Positions 38,510-50,589 of a DNA stretch of 64,000 bases are shown in pieces. The notes under the pieces are model-generated. The model ran no database searches, had not been told where the DNA came from, and was given only the letters and a program-made list of their open reading frames with translations. The number at the start of each line of letters is the position of its first letter. Position 1 is the first letter of the stretch. A program made the translations under genes and the position numbers. This DNA comes from Dryomyza anilis (lineage: Eukaryota; Arthropoda; Insecta; Diptera; Dryomyzidae), in assembly GCA_951804985.1 (NCBI GenBank), contig OX638130.1:114527593-114591592 (forward strand). Direction: 5' to 3'.

Positions 38510-38720
38510 ACATTTCAACTCTCAATGCTTTTGACAGAAAAGTGTGAGATGCGCTTTTTACGCTATATTTAAGCTACCTGATCAGTTGTCTAAAGGCAAC
38601 TATCCTAAGATGCTTTTTATTGGTTTACTTAAAAAAAACTTTTTGGTTATCTTTTCGAGACCTCAAAGTCAAAGAAAAGGTATCATAAGCCTTTCAGATA
38701 CCTTTTCGATAACATTTCAG
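38510..38720 (+). mobile_element. Interspersed repeat related to 7905-8195
   Basis: It contains CTATATTTAAGCTACCTGAT, TTTTTGGTTATCTTTTCGAG and AAAGAAAAGGTATC, collinear with the minus strand of 7905-8195 at moderate identity. The open frame here has no recognisable product. Confidence 0.5.
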
Positions 38721-40241
38721 TCGACATTCGGACATCGACCTTACGTTCTTTGTTTGTTTGTGTTTGTTTATGTGCTAAGTCTGTCCATCGTTTAACATTT
38801 TATTAGTTTTCGTCAATTATTCATTGTATAAACTAATCACACGCAATAATATTGCTCTATATCTCAATGATATTTATTATTTCGTGCACAATTCTTTTCT
38901 AAATTCGTTTTGTAATCTCTTGTACATTTCGTAATTTTCCCATATTTAATATCAGTTGTTCCAAATTAGAAAAATAATCGATAATTCGTTGACATTAGTC
39001 GTTATTCCCACATAAACCTAAAACCTGGATATTAAGTGATTATCGAATGTATATTGAACATGTCTATTGAAGATTTCACTGGAGAAAAGCGTTCATATTT
39101 TTGTAATTGTAAGCTTGAAAACCATAGCGTTCTCCAGCAAAACTGGAAGCTTTTTATCCAATTGAATCTAGCTTTTACCTAAACTTGAAATCGACATTCA
39201 ATATTAAATCAAGTTTTAACTTAATTCTAAGCCATAAATTTTCTTGTTGACATTTAATTTATTACGTGATTGGGTTGCCACTGAGTAATTTGGGTAGTGA
39301 ATTTCGTCTCAAGTTCTTTTAACTTCGAAAACCAACGTTGGAATAACATTCATATATTCGGCTTGCTCATGAGATTACATCTGGTTGTAAAAGAAAATTT
39401 TCCAAATTTATCGAACCATAATCTCATTGCTTATTGGGTTGCTATATTTAAAAACACTGCAATGTTATAAACTTACTATAACCAGCAGAGAAAGTATGGT
39501 CTAGTGTCAAAAATGATCTAAATGTCGCTAAAATTACAAACATAATAATGCTGCGTTTTTTGTATATTGTACCAATTCATACAATTTCAACGTTTACTTT
39601 AAATCAAGATTTAAGCTTATTTTCAACTCGATATCAAATTAACTTACATTTAGCTTTTTCTTTTAAATATTGATTTAATCTTGCAAAATTAGTAAAATAA
39701 AGGGGATCCTCATATAGGACAACAAAAGGGGCATTTTTCAATTAATTATACCGTTATATGTCATCCAACCAATATAGTAGACTTCAAGCCCGAGCGTCAA
39801 GACATCTTCAGAAAATCGATGCCAGCATCCACAATGTGGTAGACGTGTTTTTTAAGCTTGTATGTTTTATGCTCTCGAATACCATTCTGGAGCCTATTCA
39901 AGGTTTACGGGAGCGGTCGGTATATTGTTTTAAAGATTCACAGAAGTCCAAACACTAATATATTTCGGTAAGCTATTAGATTTCGACGCGCGTCTGACAA
40001 AAAATTTAACATAACAAATTTTTTGTCAGGTTTTCTATTGCAATCATGGAAAAATCTGTTTTTAGCGTCACTACATTTTTGCTCCTAATTTTCACTGCGC
40101 TTTTTGGTAATGTTATTATCAAATCATTTTCAAATTCAGAGTAAGCGCTAAAAATAGCACTTATTTTATATTTGAAACTGATTTGAAAAGCACACTAGAC
40201 CTTTTCAAACGCTTACCCTGAGGCAAATTGGGTTGTCTACC

Positions 40242-40265
40242 CAACTCAGTCGTACGACTGAGTTG
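40242..40265. repeat. 24-bp perfect palindrome
   Basis: CAACTCAGTCGT is followed immediately by its exact reverse complement with no spacer. A second short inverted pair (TTGGGTTGTCTACCCAA) overlaps its left side. It could be a DNA-binding site or the end of a transposon. Confidence 0.9.
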
Positions 40266-40762
40266 CACCGTATAAACGGTGGTATTATAAATTTTATTAA
40301 ACACTTTTTCATAAATTGGGCCAAAAATGAACAAGAAATACAAAACATATTCACGTGAAAATATCGTAAAATCGATTTCAAACAGATTACCCTATCCGAT
40401 AAAAAAATTCAAATTGTACTCCCTTTACCCAATTTAATTTTTTTAACCATTTAAATTGTTGGCAATTGCATCACTGGTTGGTGCCGACTGGAAATGTTGC
40501 CATATTTTTATAGAAATATTGCAGACGCGTTGCCAACTGCATGACAGCCGGCTACAATATTTTTTCTTTCAATTTTGCTTTGTTGTCATATTTTTGTACC
40601 ATTTTGTTTTTAACGTTATTCGTAAATTGTAGTGATGTAAAATGTTATTACTTTCATGTACTCGATACTTAAAATTTTTGACTAAAAAGCAAAGAATATA
40701 ACCCAATTGATCTACCTTTTGTAGGAAATACTAGCTTTGCATATTTTGAATTTTCCCCGTTC

Positions 40763-41210
40763 CATGGTTGAAGTATATACCGGTTAAGTCATCTTTCAAA
40801 ATTCAGGCGCCATTTACTTTTTTTTGAAAACTGCTTGAAAGACTCAACATTTGTTTACGAAAAATTTAAAACAAAACATCAATGCTTTGTTTACAAATTA
40901 ATAAAAAAATTGAAACTCAAAATTTTAAAATAAATAAATTTCAACATTTTCGTAATTTTCAAGCTGTCTATGGGCTGCAGAAGAACACCGCAGTTTATAA
41001 CAAAGTGATAACGTGAATTTGTGATTTGCAATTTTAATAAATTAGCCAAATTTAAGTGTAAAAAAACATAACCTAGAAATAAAGTTTAAATTGACAATTA
41101 ATTGTTGTATTTTTTAAATTTTCTTATTGACATTCTCAGCATAGTGTATGCCAACTAACTGTCTAGATGAACTAACCTGCAGGTATATACATGTATATAC
41201 TTCAACCATG
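40763..41210. mobile_element. Non-autonomous DNA transposon with 8-bp target duplication (448 bp)
   Basis: The ends CATGGTTGAAGTATATAC and GTATATACTTCAACCATG are perfect inverted repeats. Directly outside them CCCCGTTC occurs at 40755-40762 and again at 41211-41218, an exact 8-bp duplication. That size fits hAT, P or Merlin superfamilies. There is no transposase. Confidence 0.9.
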
Positions 41211-41449
41211 CCCCGTTCATTTGGAAAATCTTCAAAGTAATTCCAAATTTCGGTGCCAGTGTTTAGTAATTTTTGGGATTTTATTTAGCGCGAAAGGACA
41301 GCAAAATAAAATATACCAAAGAAAAAATATATAAAAGGATATAAATGTGTTTTTCATATGGAACTTATAAAATTACCAAATGTAAAGTAACGATTTAATT
41401 CAATTACTCATAATATACCTGCTTTTAATCAAATATCACGTACTCACTT

Positions 41450-42160
41450 ACTCGATACATTTACATCACTAGTAAGCAGCGCAGCGACTGTCACTGCCGG
41501 CGATGAGGCCAACTGCGATTGATTCCAGATTCCACGATTCCACTGGTGGTGTTTCTGGTTGTTGGACAGACGGAAAATTGACTCAAAGCTGTGCCGATTG
41601 CAACAATAAACACGATAAAGAGGCGAATAAAAAAAATCGTCGAAGGCCGCCACAAATATTGAAAGCCGAAAAATCCAAACCAACGAATTCTGTTTTGTGG
41701 CGACTTTCGTAGTATGTATGTCCGACTGACTGACGATTGTCACCTTCACATTCATTTGTATTTGTATTTTGTGAGCCCAACGGTGCGGTGTTTGTTCTGC
41801 GTTCCGGTGAAGAAAAACCTTTGATTGGACGCAAAGAGGGGGCCAACATTTTGGAGCAAATTTTCACAATTTCGTGCGCGGAAGTTTCTATGAAAAACAG
41901 GTTCAATTGAGTCGCAAACGGTGCAAAAATTGTCTACGAAACAGCGCGAGTCTGATTTAGGTGTTTCTGTGGCATTTAAACGAATTGAAAAAGTGTAAAA
42001 ATCACACGGAAAAAAACTTGATACGTAATTCGGTTCAAGTTAGCTGCTTGCTGCGCCAGTTGTTGCTGATGCAGCTGTGAAAAATACGAAATAATTTAAC
42101 AAAAACTAATTTTTAACTTGCCACCACCACGACCAGCACACACTCCACATACAAAAGACA
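41450..42160 (+). promoter_or_regulatory. Sap30 upstream region and 5' leader
   Basis: Base composition rises to a more balanced mix from about 41465, as is usual for dipteran promoters and leaders. The final 100 bp before the ATG are C/A-rich (CCACCACCACGACCAGCACA), which is typical of a leader. The start context is ACAATGAACA. No TATA box or transcription start can be fixed. Overlapping ORFs on both strands here show no recognisable protein. Confidence 0.4.
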
Positions 42161-43244
42161 ATGAACAACGGATTCAGCACCGGCGAAGAGGACTCACGAC
42201 ATGATCAGACGTGTTGCCTCATCGACGACAACGAGCGCTGTCGCAATCCGGCCGGCTATGCTTCCTACAGCAAACGCATACAGAAGACCGTCTCGCAGAA
42301 GCGGCTCAAACTGAGTAGCGATCCATTGGTAAGTCTGCGAAATGCAGAACCTAGCACACTTGAAGCAATTTGGTGATACTTGGGGAACCTTTAATTAACA
42401 TAACCTTAAAACTTGGCATATTTTGGGGAAGCTTACTATGAAAGTTTTTGATAATTAAAAAAATGTATATTCTTCAAAGTGTTTTTGTGCTCTATTTATT
42501 CTAAATTATTGTTTTTCCATTTGAAGAGCCTATTCCGGAGTATTGTTTTGCTCGAATTTTATGTGAAAAAACTTCCACATGAAGCTCCTTATCTAAAACT
42601 AACTTAATAAAAACAATTATCACTGATTTTTGATGGTAATAACATTTTTATCTGTTAAAAAGCAACATACAAGAAAAAAAACATCCCTTAAAAACTAACT
42701 TCATATGTAAATAATTTTTTCTTTACATTTTCAATTTTGAAGAACCAATGTTAAAAACTAGTTTTAAACTTTAAGTTCCAACAGAAGAACGTAATTTAAT
42801 ATGCTCACCTAGAAATAAATCTACTTTTTACAATAAATCTGAAAATATTTTCTTAGTATTAAAGAAATCAAGAGAAAACATTATTTTAAATAAAACTTTA
42901 TTATAAACAAACCATTCTTCTAAAACATTTAAACTAGTTTTTATTATTATTATTGCACACGAATATTACTAATCCAAAGTATTACCTTAAAATAGGTATA
43001 TTTAATTTAAAAACAAAATTCTAAGTAATCTTCCCAGCGATAAGCTTAAGCTTTTGAAGCACAATAAAATAGTACTTCTGAATCCACTTGTTTTGAAGCA
43101 TTTTTTTTATAGAATAATAACATCAATGTTTAACCCACTATATATAAAAAGTCTTTTAATAAAAACTTTTCAAAAATCCTGCATTAAGAATAAAAAAAAA
43201 TACTTGAAAAAATATTGTAAATGAAAATTTGGTTAAATAAATCC

Positions 43245-43307
<63 letters not shown>

Positions 43308-46300
43308 TTATGTAAAACTTTAGTTTGTTTTTTAAAGAGGTTTCAGAGAATTTTGGGAGCACTGCAAAAAGTGCTCCAAAATATAAAGGGTTAATGTTAG
43401 TTGAAAGTAGTATAGGAAGAAATGGTTTATAACATTACGATGCATTCAAATAATAAAAAAAAGAATGAAAAATAAAACGATAAAGTTTGGAGAAAAACGG
43501 AGTTTTATAAAAAAAAGTTTTTAAAATAAATTTTTTGACTTTGATAATAAAAATCTCTTAGTACTCAAAATAAAATCTCAATATTAAAATTTTTTTAATA
43601 AATATAATCGATTATCTATAAAATAAATTGCATATTTTTGCTCTGCGCTGTTAATTGTAGAAGTTATAATTGAATATACGTTTGTATCAACATTTCTAAT
43701 GTAGATTTAGAAAACACCCTGTATATCATTGGGTGTTCCAGATACACCCCAACTCTAGAACAATTTTTTTTCATAAAATGAACCAAGTACTCTGTGCCAA
43801 ATATATTTATGCCTCTGTTCGGAGATAAAATTAAAATGTGTTTCTTTTCGTGACTAAAATAATCAAATGCTTCTTTTCGTACATAAAATAAATATACTGT
43901 TCGTATGCTTGTTTTAATGAAACTCTTTTTTTAATATGCTGTTTTTCGTAAGCTAACTGAAATGTGTAGGTTTTCAAAAGAGGCTTCGAAATGTAACGTG
44001 GATTCTGATTTATTAAGAAAATCGTTTCCACATACAATTCTTCACTGAAACAATTCTTTTCGAGTTGCAAACATAGCGTAGATTCAAGTTTATGAGCATT
44101 TTACAACGTTCAAAAATGTTTTGCGAAAAATCTAATTCTAAAAGTAAAACGAAAAAAATAAAATATTCTTGTCTCCTAGTTGTTCATGATCAGGTCATTT
44201 GAATAATGTAAATAAAAATGATACAAAAAATTATTACAAAATTCTGCATTTAAAAACACTATTTAAAAATAAACTATGCATTTTTCATTCAATAAAAGCC
44301 TGCTATTTACAAAACTATTCAGTGCACATAACCTTAGCATGAAAAACCCACTACTTTTTTTTGTGTATAACCTTTAAAATAAAACTTTTTTCCCTTTTTC
44401 ATCGCAACAGGCGCAGCACATTTACATCTGCGACTATCACAAGGGTCGCATTCAGTCGGCGCGCACCAAACGGCGCCGGAAAGACTCCGAGGACGACAGC
44501 AACGAGACTGATACAGATTTGCCCGAGGTGCCGGATCTCTACCAGCTGCAAATGAATACGTTGCGTCGGTACAAGCGGCATTACAAGGTGCAGACGCGGC
44601 CGGGCCTGAAGCGCGCACAATTAGCCGATGTAAGTTTTGAAGAAATTAAGAAAAATCTGAATACAAAAAAGGTTAACATTTTTAATAAATAAAAAAAAAA
44701 TGAGCAAATGAAACGCAAAAACTAAAAAATAAAAATCTAAATAAAATACCAAAATTAATGAAAAAAGAAAAACGGGCAAAAACCGCAATAGTTAAAATTG
44801 ATAAAAGTTATAATACATTGTAAATTGTTCAAAAAAAAACAAAACCAAAATAATCAGAAACAGACCGCAGTTTATACTCTAAAATATTCATAACATTTAG
44901 AAAATGTTAAAATCCCGACTAGGTTTTTGTATGCAGCGTGCATAGTAGCTGCGCTACTGCCAGCTGGCATCAGGCCGTTCTGCGCTGCTTGACCTAAATT
45001 CGTTGCTGCTGTTGTTATGTTTTTGCTTAAAGCAGCGACAGCAGCAGACCCGGCACGGTCAACGCCGCAGCACAGCCTCGTGTTGGCTGCATTTTAATGG
45101 ATGCTGCATATTATGTACTTTTTTGTTTTTTTTTTTTTTTATTAATATTTTCTGCACAAAATGCATTTCTTTATATGCAAAAACTACAATAATAAATGTG
45201 CAACATTTCAATTAAAAGCTTAATATGTGTAGAATTTTATATGAAAATTTCAATTCTAAAAATTTTTAATACGTTTTATATATCGTCGTTGTAGAACTAA
45301 AAGTCACCAAATACATTTTCAAAATGCCAAATTTTCATTTACACAAATCTTTATATATCTGTGAATTTCTGAACAATGAGCCCAATATTTATACCAAATA
45401 ATAAGAAAATGTGAATCTATCCATAGGTATTTCAACTTTAAAAAGGCATTAATTACTTTTTGTAATAATTACCAACAAAGTTGAAATTTAATATATTCAT
45501 AAAAATGTATTTGGAGACTTTTAGTTCTACAACGACGATATATGCAAAATTTTAATTTCGAATGAATTCACATAATTTGCTTTAAGTTTGGCGATTTTCA
45601 TTCGTTTTAAACATAACTTTTTCTTACATCTTTCAGTTTTCCAGCGAATTTTGATAGATTTTATATGAATTCAAATAATTTGTCACAGTTGTAAAAAGAC
45701 TTTATTTTATTGTATATACCCAATGAGAAATATCCCGACCTAGTGCGCGTATTAATTTTTGTATAAACTTGTTTTCTGTATCTTCTTTTATTCTTATCTT
45801 TTGTTGAAATATTATTAATAACAAAGCTAAATTAAATGAATAAAAAATACAATTTTCTTATCAAATTCCAAAATGTTCAAAAAAGAAAATGTTCATTAAT
45901 GCCCAAAGGAACAAATTATTCCATGTTAAATGAGTCGGTTCATAGGTCACAATCGACCGATCCTGCCCTTTTTTGATAACAGACAGCGTAGAGCGTAAGA
46001 GTTTAATTGATCTAGCTCTTCTAGTTTTCCTGTAGTTGTGCTTTCAACAGACAGACGGACATTGCTAAATCGATTCATGAGATCATGCTGATCAAGAATA
46101 TATTGTCACTGTCATGCCAAAGGGGCGAATGTGCATTTTAAAAAATGTTTATTTTTTTCAATTTTTTCTGTTATTTTGGTTTATTTGACAATTATTATAA
46201 CGTATGTAAAATATCTTTATATTTGGACAACCTACTGAATTATAACTACGGATTTTGTGAGACTATATCCTGATCAAAACGCAAATATTTTTGTTTTTTA

Positions 46301-47596
46301 TGCTATCACTTTTTGTTAGCGCAAGATAAATTAGCAATGTAAAGACATTAATTGTTTGATTTTAAAGCACCTATCGATTGGCATCATTAATTAAAAATAT
46401 TTTGTCAAACATTAATTTGCCATTTTTAATTTGCAGGAAAAAATGTTAGGATAAATATTTTTAAATAATGATGCCAATCGATAGGTGCTTTAAAAACAAA
46501 TAATTAATACCTTTACACCACTATTTTATCTTGCACCAATAAAAAATTATAGCAAAAAAACGAAGAAATTGGAAAAATTAAAAATCTTGTTATGCCAAAA
46601 GGGCGAATCTTTTCGTTTTTTTGCTATAACTCTTTAATGGTACTAGATAAAATAGTGATGTAAAGGCAATTATTGCTTGTTTTCAAAGCACCTATCGAAC
46701 TGCATGCCAATTTTTCTGCAAATAACAAATAACCAATTTTGTTTGGCAAAATAATTTTAATTACTGATAGGTGCTCGATAGGTGCTTTGAAAGCAAATAA
46801 TAAATGCCACTACACCACTATTTTATCTTACACCAATACAAATTTATGGGGAAAAAACGAAAAGATTCGCCCTTTTGGCATAACAAGATTTTCAATTTTT
46901 CAAATTCGTCCTTTTGGTTTGGTCTTTTGTGGCTAAAAATATCCAACAAAATGACCCGCGATTTTGGCACATCATACTTGAGGATAAACTACATTAAAAA
47001 AATGTAAAAAAAATGCAAATGTCAAAAATTGCTCAATCACCCCTTTGGCATGATAGTGACGATATATGCCATACCCGCATATGCCTCCTTCTGGGTGTTA
47101 CAAATGGCGTACCGAACCGAATATAAACTTTCACTCTTGTGTAGGGTATAAAAATTAAAAATTAGGTCAAAATACACTCACATCCATCATCAATATTTTG
47201 AGACTTCTTACGAACAAAACTGTCTATAGGTTAATACATATATGCATGCCTCCATTCGTGACAAAATTAAAAAAGTGCATTATTTTTAAATTTGTCAACT
47301 TTTCAAAAAAAATATTTTTTAAAATTAATCAACAGTTTAGAAACAATATTTTGTATTCTAATTTGTTTGGTTTTATTTCTTCTATGTATTTCTTCTTCTA
47401 TGTAATTACTTGATTATAAATGCAAAAACAAAATTTTAATTTATATTTTCCCCTCCATCACTCACAGACCATCATGAAACACTTCAAAACGATACCCATC
47501 AAAGAGAAGGAAATCATCACCTACTTCGTCTACATGGTCAAATCGAATACGAACAAACTGGATCAGAAGAATGGCATCGGCAATGATACAACTTGA
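42161..47596 (+). CDS. Sap30: SAP30, Sin3/HDAC corepressor complex subunit (3 exons)
   Basis: Coding exons are 42161-42328, 44411-44629 and 47468-47596. The introns have GTAAGT donors and CAG acceptors and are both phase 0, giving 171 residues. SAP30 proteins bridge Sin3 and class I histone deacetylases and bind DNA and phosphoinositides in the nucleus. The N-terminal zinc module is visible: [11 protein letters not shown], then [20 protein letters not shown], then [14 protein letters not shown]. Cys18, Cys27, Cys63 and His66 have the spacing of the SAP30/SAP30L C2CH module. A basic TKRRRK nuclear-localisation and lipid-binding patch follows, then an acidic [10 protein letters not shown] linker. 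The C-terminal Sin3-interaction region includes [17 protein letters not shown] and [12 protein letters not shown] and ends in a short [10 protein letters not shown] helix. The length is close to SAP30L (about 180) and shorter than SAP30 (about 220), as in other insects with a single gene. The start is the first ATG before the zinc module and follows a stop-containing leader. Intron 2 carries transposon insertions. Confidence 0.95.
42329..44410 (+). other. Sap30 intron 1
   Basis: This 2,082-bp AT-rich intron contains an (AT)n microsatellite at about 43247-43304. No other coding potential was seen in it. The stretch at 43650-43800 (TTGTATCAACATTTCTAATG, GGGTGTTCCAGATACACCC) resembles 30740-30800, so it is an interspersed repeat fragment shared by the two loci. 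Confidence 0.8.
43247..43304. repeat. (AT)n microsatellite in Sap30 intron 1
   Basis: This is a pure AT dinucleotide run of about 58 bp. Confidence 0.95.
45283..45538 (+). mobile_element. TATCGTCGTT MITE, complete, in Sap30 intron 2
   Basis: This 256-bp element has nearly perfect terminal inverted repeats of about 35 bp (TCGTCGTTGTAGAACTAAAA at the left and its complement at the right) and a flanking TA duplication. It is the best-preserved copy of the family in the window and a good reference for the consensus. Confidence 0.9.
45927..47150 (+). mobile_element. Mini-me-type element, copy 3, split by a foldback insertion
   Basis: The left part is 45927-46102 (GGTTCATAGGTCACAAT, short CAGACAGACGGAC, then ATCGATTCATGAGATCATGC). 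The right part is 47063-47150 (CTCCTTCTGGGTGTTACAAA, ending GTGTAGGGTATA). The 5' half of the element is missing. The break falls in the TA repeat, a preferred target for TA-specific transposons. Confidence 0.8.
46103..47062. mobile_element. Foldback element, TCGTCACTGTCATGCC family, copy 3 (960 bp), nested in a mini-me element
   Basis: The left end is TTGTCACTGTCATGCCAAAG and the right end GGCATGATAGTGACGA. It interrupts the mini-me element between ATCAAGAA-TA and TA-TATGCCATAC, so the target was TA. It lies within Sap30 intron 2. Confidence 0.92.
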
Positions 47597-48110
47597 AACA
47601 TGGCCGTTGCCACAGCCGCCTGCGTTCGGTGCTCACGTCCCTCCCTTTAGTGGCTAAAATTATGAATACAAAACGAAAAATCCAACAAAACAAAAACACG
47701 TCTACATTAAACACAAAAAAAAAAAAATAAATCATCAGTAATAATTAATAATTTAAGGTATCCAAAACGCTTGTATTAAGTGTGACATTGGTTGTAAAGC
47801 GCGTGCGCAGCGCATCGATGCCGCTGTTGCAATCAATCATTCAATAATTATGTACTATAAGTTTTACATTTAATTTTAGAACATTGTAACATATACAAAA
47901 ACAAACTGATCTTTTTAAAACGTTATCTTAACTATTGTAAATCTTACCTTTAAAAAAATGTTTATAATTTGAATTGTTGTTTTTATTTCTGTAAATTTTC
48001 TTCTACTCATTTTGCTGATTTTTAATTTTTTTTTTCACATTCTATTTTCTTGCTAAATTTTAAGCAACAAAATAGCAAAATTAAATAATAAAGTTAATTT
48101 ATAAAATGCG
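47597..48110 (+). other. Sap30 3' untranslated region and candidate poly(A) signals
   Basis: After the TGA at 47594-47596 the sequence quickly becomes A/T-rich. An AATAAA hexamer lies near 47728 and another AATAAA-containing cluster near 48086. Either could terminate the Sap30 transcript. cDNA would be needed to choose. Confidence 0.4.
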
Positions 48111-49138
48111 TTTATATGTTTACTCAAAAATTGTTCTATTTACTAATTTAATAAAACAAAACTAATTTTTATATTTACAATTAATATAAATAAAAACAAA
48201 CAAATGTTTTTAGTTTTTAAGCATTAATCTAAAAACTAGTTGTAATTATTAAAAAAAACACAGAAAGAAAACAAAATACAAACTAATTTTAATAACTACA
48301 ACAAACAACTAAAACAAAAACAGTTAAACTATGCAATATTAAAATTTAATGCATATCGATGAAATCATGTTTTGTGTTTTATTAAATTTTGCGTTAAAAA
48401 TTTAAAAAAAATTGCGCTTAGGTTGAATATTTACGGTAGATTGCAAATTTACACAATAAGAAAAAGCTTGATAAAAACTAAATTTTTCTTTTGCAGCCCT
48501 ATAACATAAAACGAATTGTGTGACTGTAGGTTGTTATTTTGGAGTCACTTTATCTAAAAATTGGTATACCTAAAGCTATACGTTTTGTTTCATCTGCCCT
48601 TTCGTACTATTTCTGTAATTTTAATGTGTAGAGATATACGAGCATGTTACAGCTTTCAATTTAATTTCGTTCAAATTGAATATCCAAATTTGTAACCAAA
48701 CGTTTTTGAATTCGATGTCTCAGTACAAATTATTGTTTTTGGAATGAATTCAATACGCTTGCTGTAACTTCAAGGAGTTATATTCGTTTGGAAAACATTT
48801 TTCTATATTGCGACATCAAATTTAAACCGTTTGTTTCCAAATTTTCATATAAAATTTGGCGGAAAACTGGAATATTCCTCATATTACTAAAACAATCGCA
48901 AATAAAAGTAAAAACATCAAGGCGAATTTGAGTTCTTTTCGGAGCAATTTAATTTTAAATTTTATTTTTTACTAGTTTCCTTTATCATTTTCCACTCATT
49001 TACTGCCTAACCATGTATATCGTTATTATTATCGGTTAAGTCACTCGGATATCTGAAGTTTTTTGACGAATTCATTTTCGTATTTCGTTATAGTGTAATA
49101 TGAAACGGCAATAGGATGTATCCAATTTGTCCTCATCC
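48110..49138. other. Intergenic stretch between Sap30 and Rrp45
   Basis: AT-rich sequence between the convergent genes. No exon or RNA gene was seen. Confidence 0.4.
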
Positions 49139-49387
49139 TGTAGAACGAAAAGTCACCAAATATATTTTTATGAAAAACTTAAATTTCGAGTTTGTTGATT
49201 AATATTATAAAAAGTAATTGATGCATTTTTAAAGTTGAAATATCAATTGATAGATTTACATTTTCTTATCATGTGGTAAAAAATTTGAGATCATCGATTA
49301 AACATTGACAGATATATAAAGATGTTTGTAAATCAATATTTGGCATTTTGAAAATGTATTTGGTGATTTTTCGTTTTACAACGACGA
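49139..49387 (+). mobile_element. TATCGTCGTT MITE, left terminus truncated
   Basis: The left side starts at TGTAGAACGAAAAGTCACCA and the right end is complete through TACAACGACGA, followed by TA. It is closest to the copy at 2863 (shared AACGAAAAGTC variant and CACATGTGGTAA-type interior), so two subfamilies exist. Confidence 0.85.
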
Positions 49388-49669
49388 TATTTTCTCATCA
49401 TTTCTTTTCAATTCTCACTTTTTTCTCATCATTCGATGATGAGAAATATTAAAAATAAAAATTATTTTCAATTTTAAAGTTGACGGCTTTTTTGGTCGAT
49501 GGTGTTTAATGTAAATAAAACGAATTTATTTCATGTTTTTCTCCTACGTTTCGGTGGTACTTATTATTTTCATCATCAATGATGAGCACTTCTGTAGTTG
49601 AGAATTATTTCGATCATTGAGAGATTTATTTACTTTCACCAATGAAGAAAAGATCCAGGAAACGGATAA

Positions 49670-50580
49670 ATATGAAAATCGAAACGTATTTCGAATCAGT
49701 TGAGACGGAATTCTTAAGGAGTCATTAAGAAATACAAAACAAAACGGAAAACATACGGAGGAGTCTTCTGATTTGAGGGTACGTAAACGTTCCGGTCGTT
49801 AACGTACGCTCAAATCGTATGACTTCGTTTATATACCATCATATAGTCGGTGATACTGCAAAAATCTACATTTTCGAATACCTCTTACAAAATGAATTTT
49901 AAAGAAGAAACAAAACTATTTTCTGCCTCAATTCTGCACTTACTTCATACAAAATTAAGTATGTCATAAGTTATAATGACATTTATCTAATTAATCCGAT
50001 CAACATATCATTAAAACCCCGATTATAACACAAAATTAGGAGTAATTTTCACATGCAGTGAGGCAGTATCAGTATCGGACTACACCGATCTGTCTCCGTA
50101 AAAGTTCGTCGATTCGAGTCGTTTTTCTTCCGTTCATACTGGATTTATTAAATTGATATTCATTTTAAAATAACGATTCATTTTAAAGAAGCGAATTCGA
50201 CTAAATTGCTGACTAAACTAAATTTTAGAAGTTTTTATTCAACCGCCATTATAGAAATCGATATAAAATAAATCGATTATCATATGTCTGTTTGATGTCT
50301 TCCAATTTAGTTCCATTTAGTCTGCTCGAAATTGTCGGCAAACCATTATGATTTGACAGCTTATGACCTCACTCCGTATTTTGTCAAGAATGGCGGTCCG
50401 TGGACGCAACGTCAAAACGTAATATCAACGGACTCACTCCGTATTATGTAAATAATTACGGATCGTCAACGGACCGTTGAAACGTAATCTCAATGGATTA
50501 ATTCCGTTTTGCATTAAGCATAGCGGTCCGTTAACGTAAATCGAGACGCCCTCTCAACTGATTGGAAATGCGTTTCGATG
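49670..50580. mobile_element. Long inverted-repeat element, about 0.9 kb
   Basis: The left arm AAAATCGAAACGTATTTCGA and ATCAGTTGAGACGGAATTC pair with the right arm CTCTCAACTGATTGGAAATG and CGTTTCGATG. Inner segments rich in CGGTCCGT, AACGTAAT and ACGGAC occur in both orientations. Base composition is more balanced than the surroundings. No ORF or target duplication was found. Confidence 0.5.
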
Positions 50581-50589
50581 TTCCCCTTC

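Larger units (their letters stand above)
44630..47467 (+). other. Sap30 intron 2, site of transposon insertions
   Basis: This 2,838-bp intron holds a complete TATCGTCGTT MITE (45283-45538). It also holds a mini-me-type element (45927-47150) that is itself split by a 960-bp foldback element (46103-47062). These insertions account for over half of the intron. The GC-richer stretch near 44930-45090 is unexplained. Confidence 0.8.

Noticed and set aside
41444..41906. Overlapping frames of 69-107 codons on both strands upstream of Sap30
   Set aside because: The frames compete on opposite strands, show no recognisable domain and are best explained by the balanced composition of the promoter region.
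43156..43362. Ile/Tyr repeat frame
   Set aside because: It is a translation of the (AT)n microsatellite in Sap30 intron 1.
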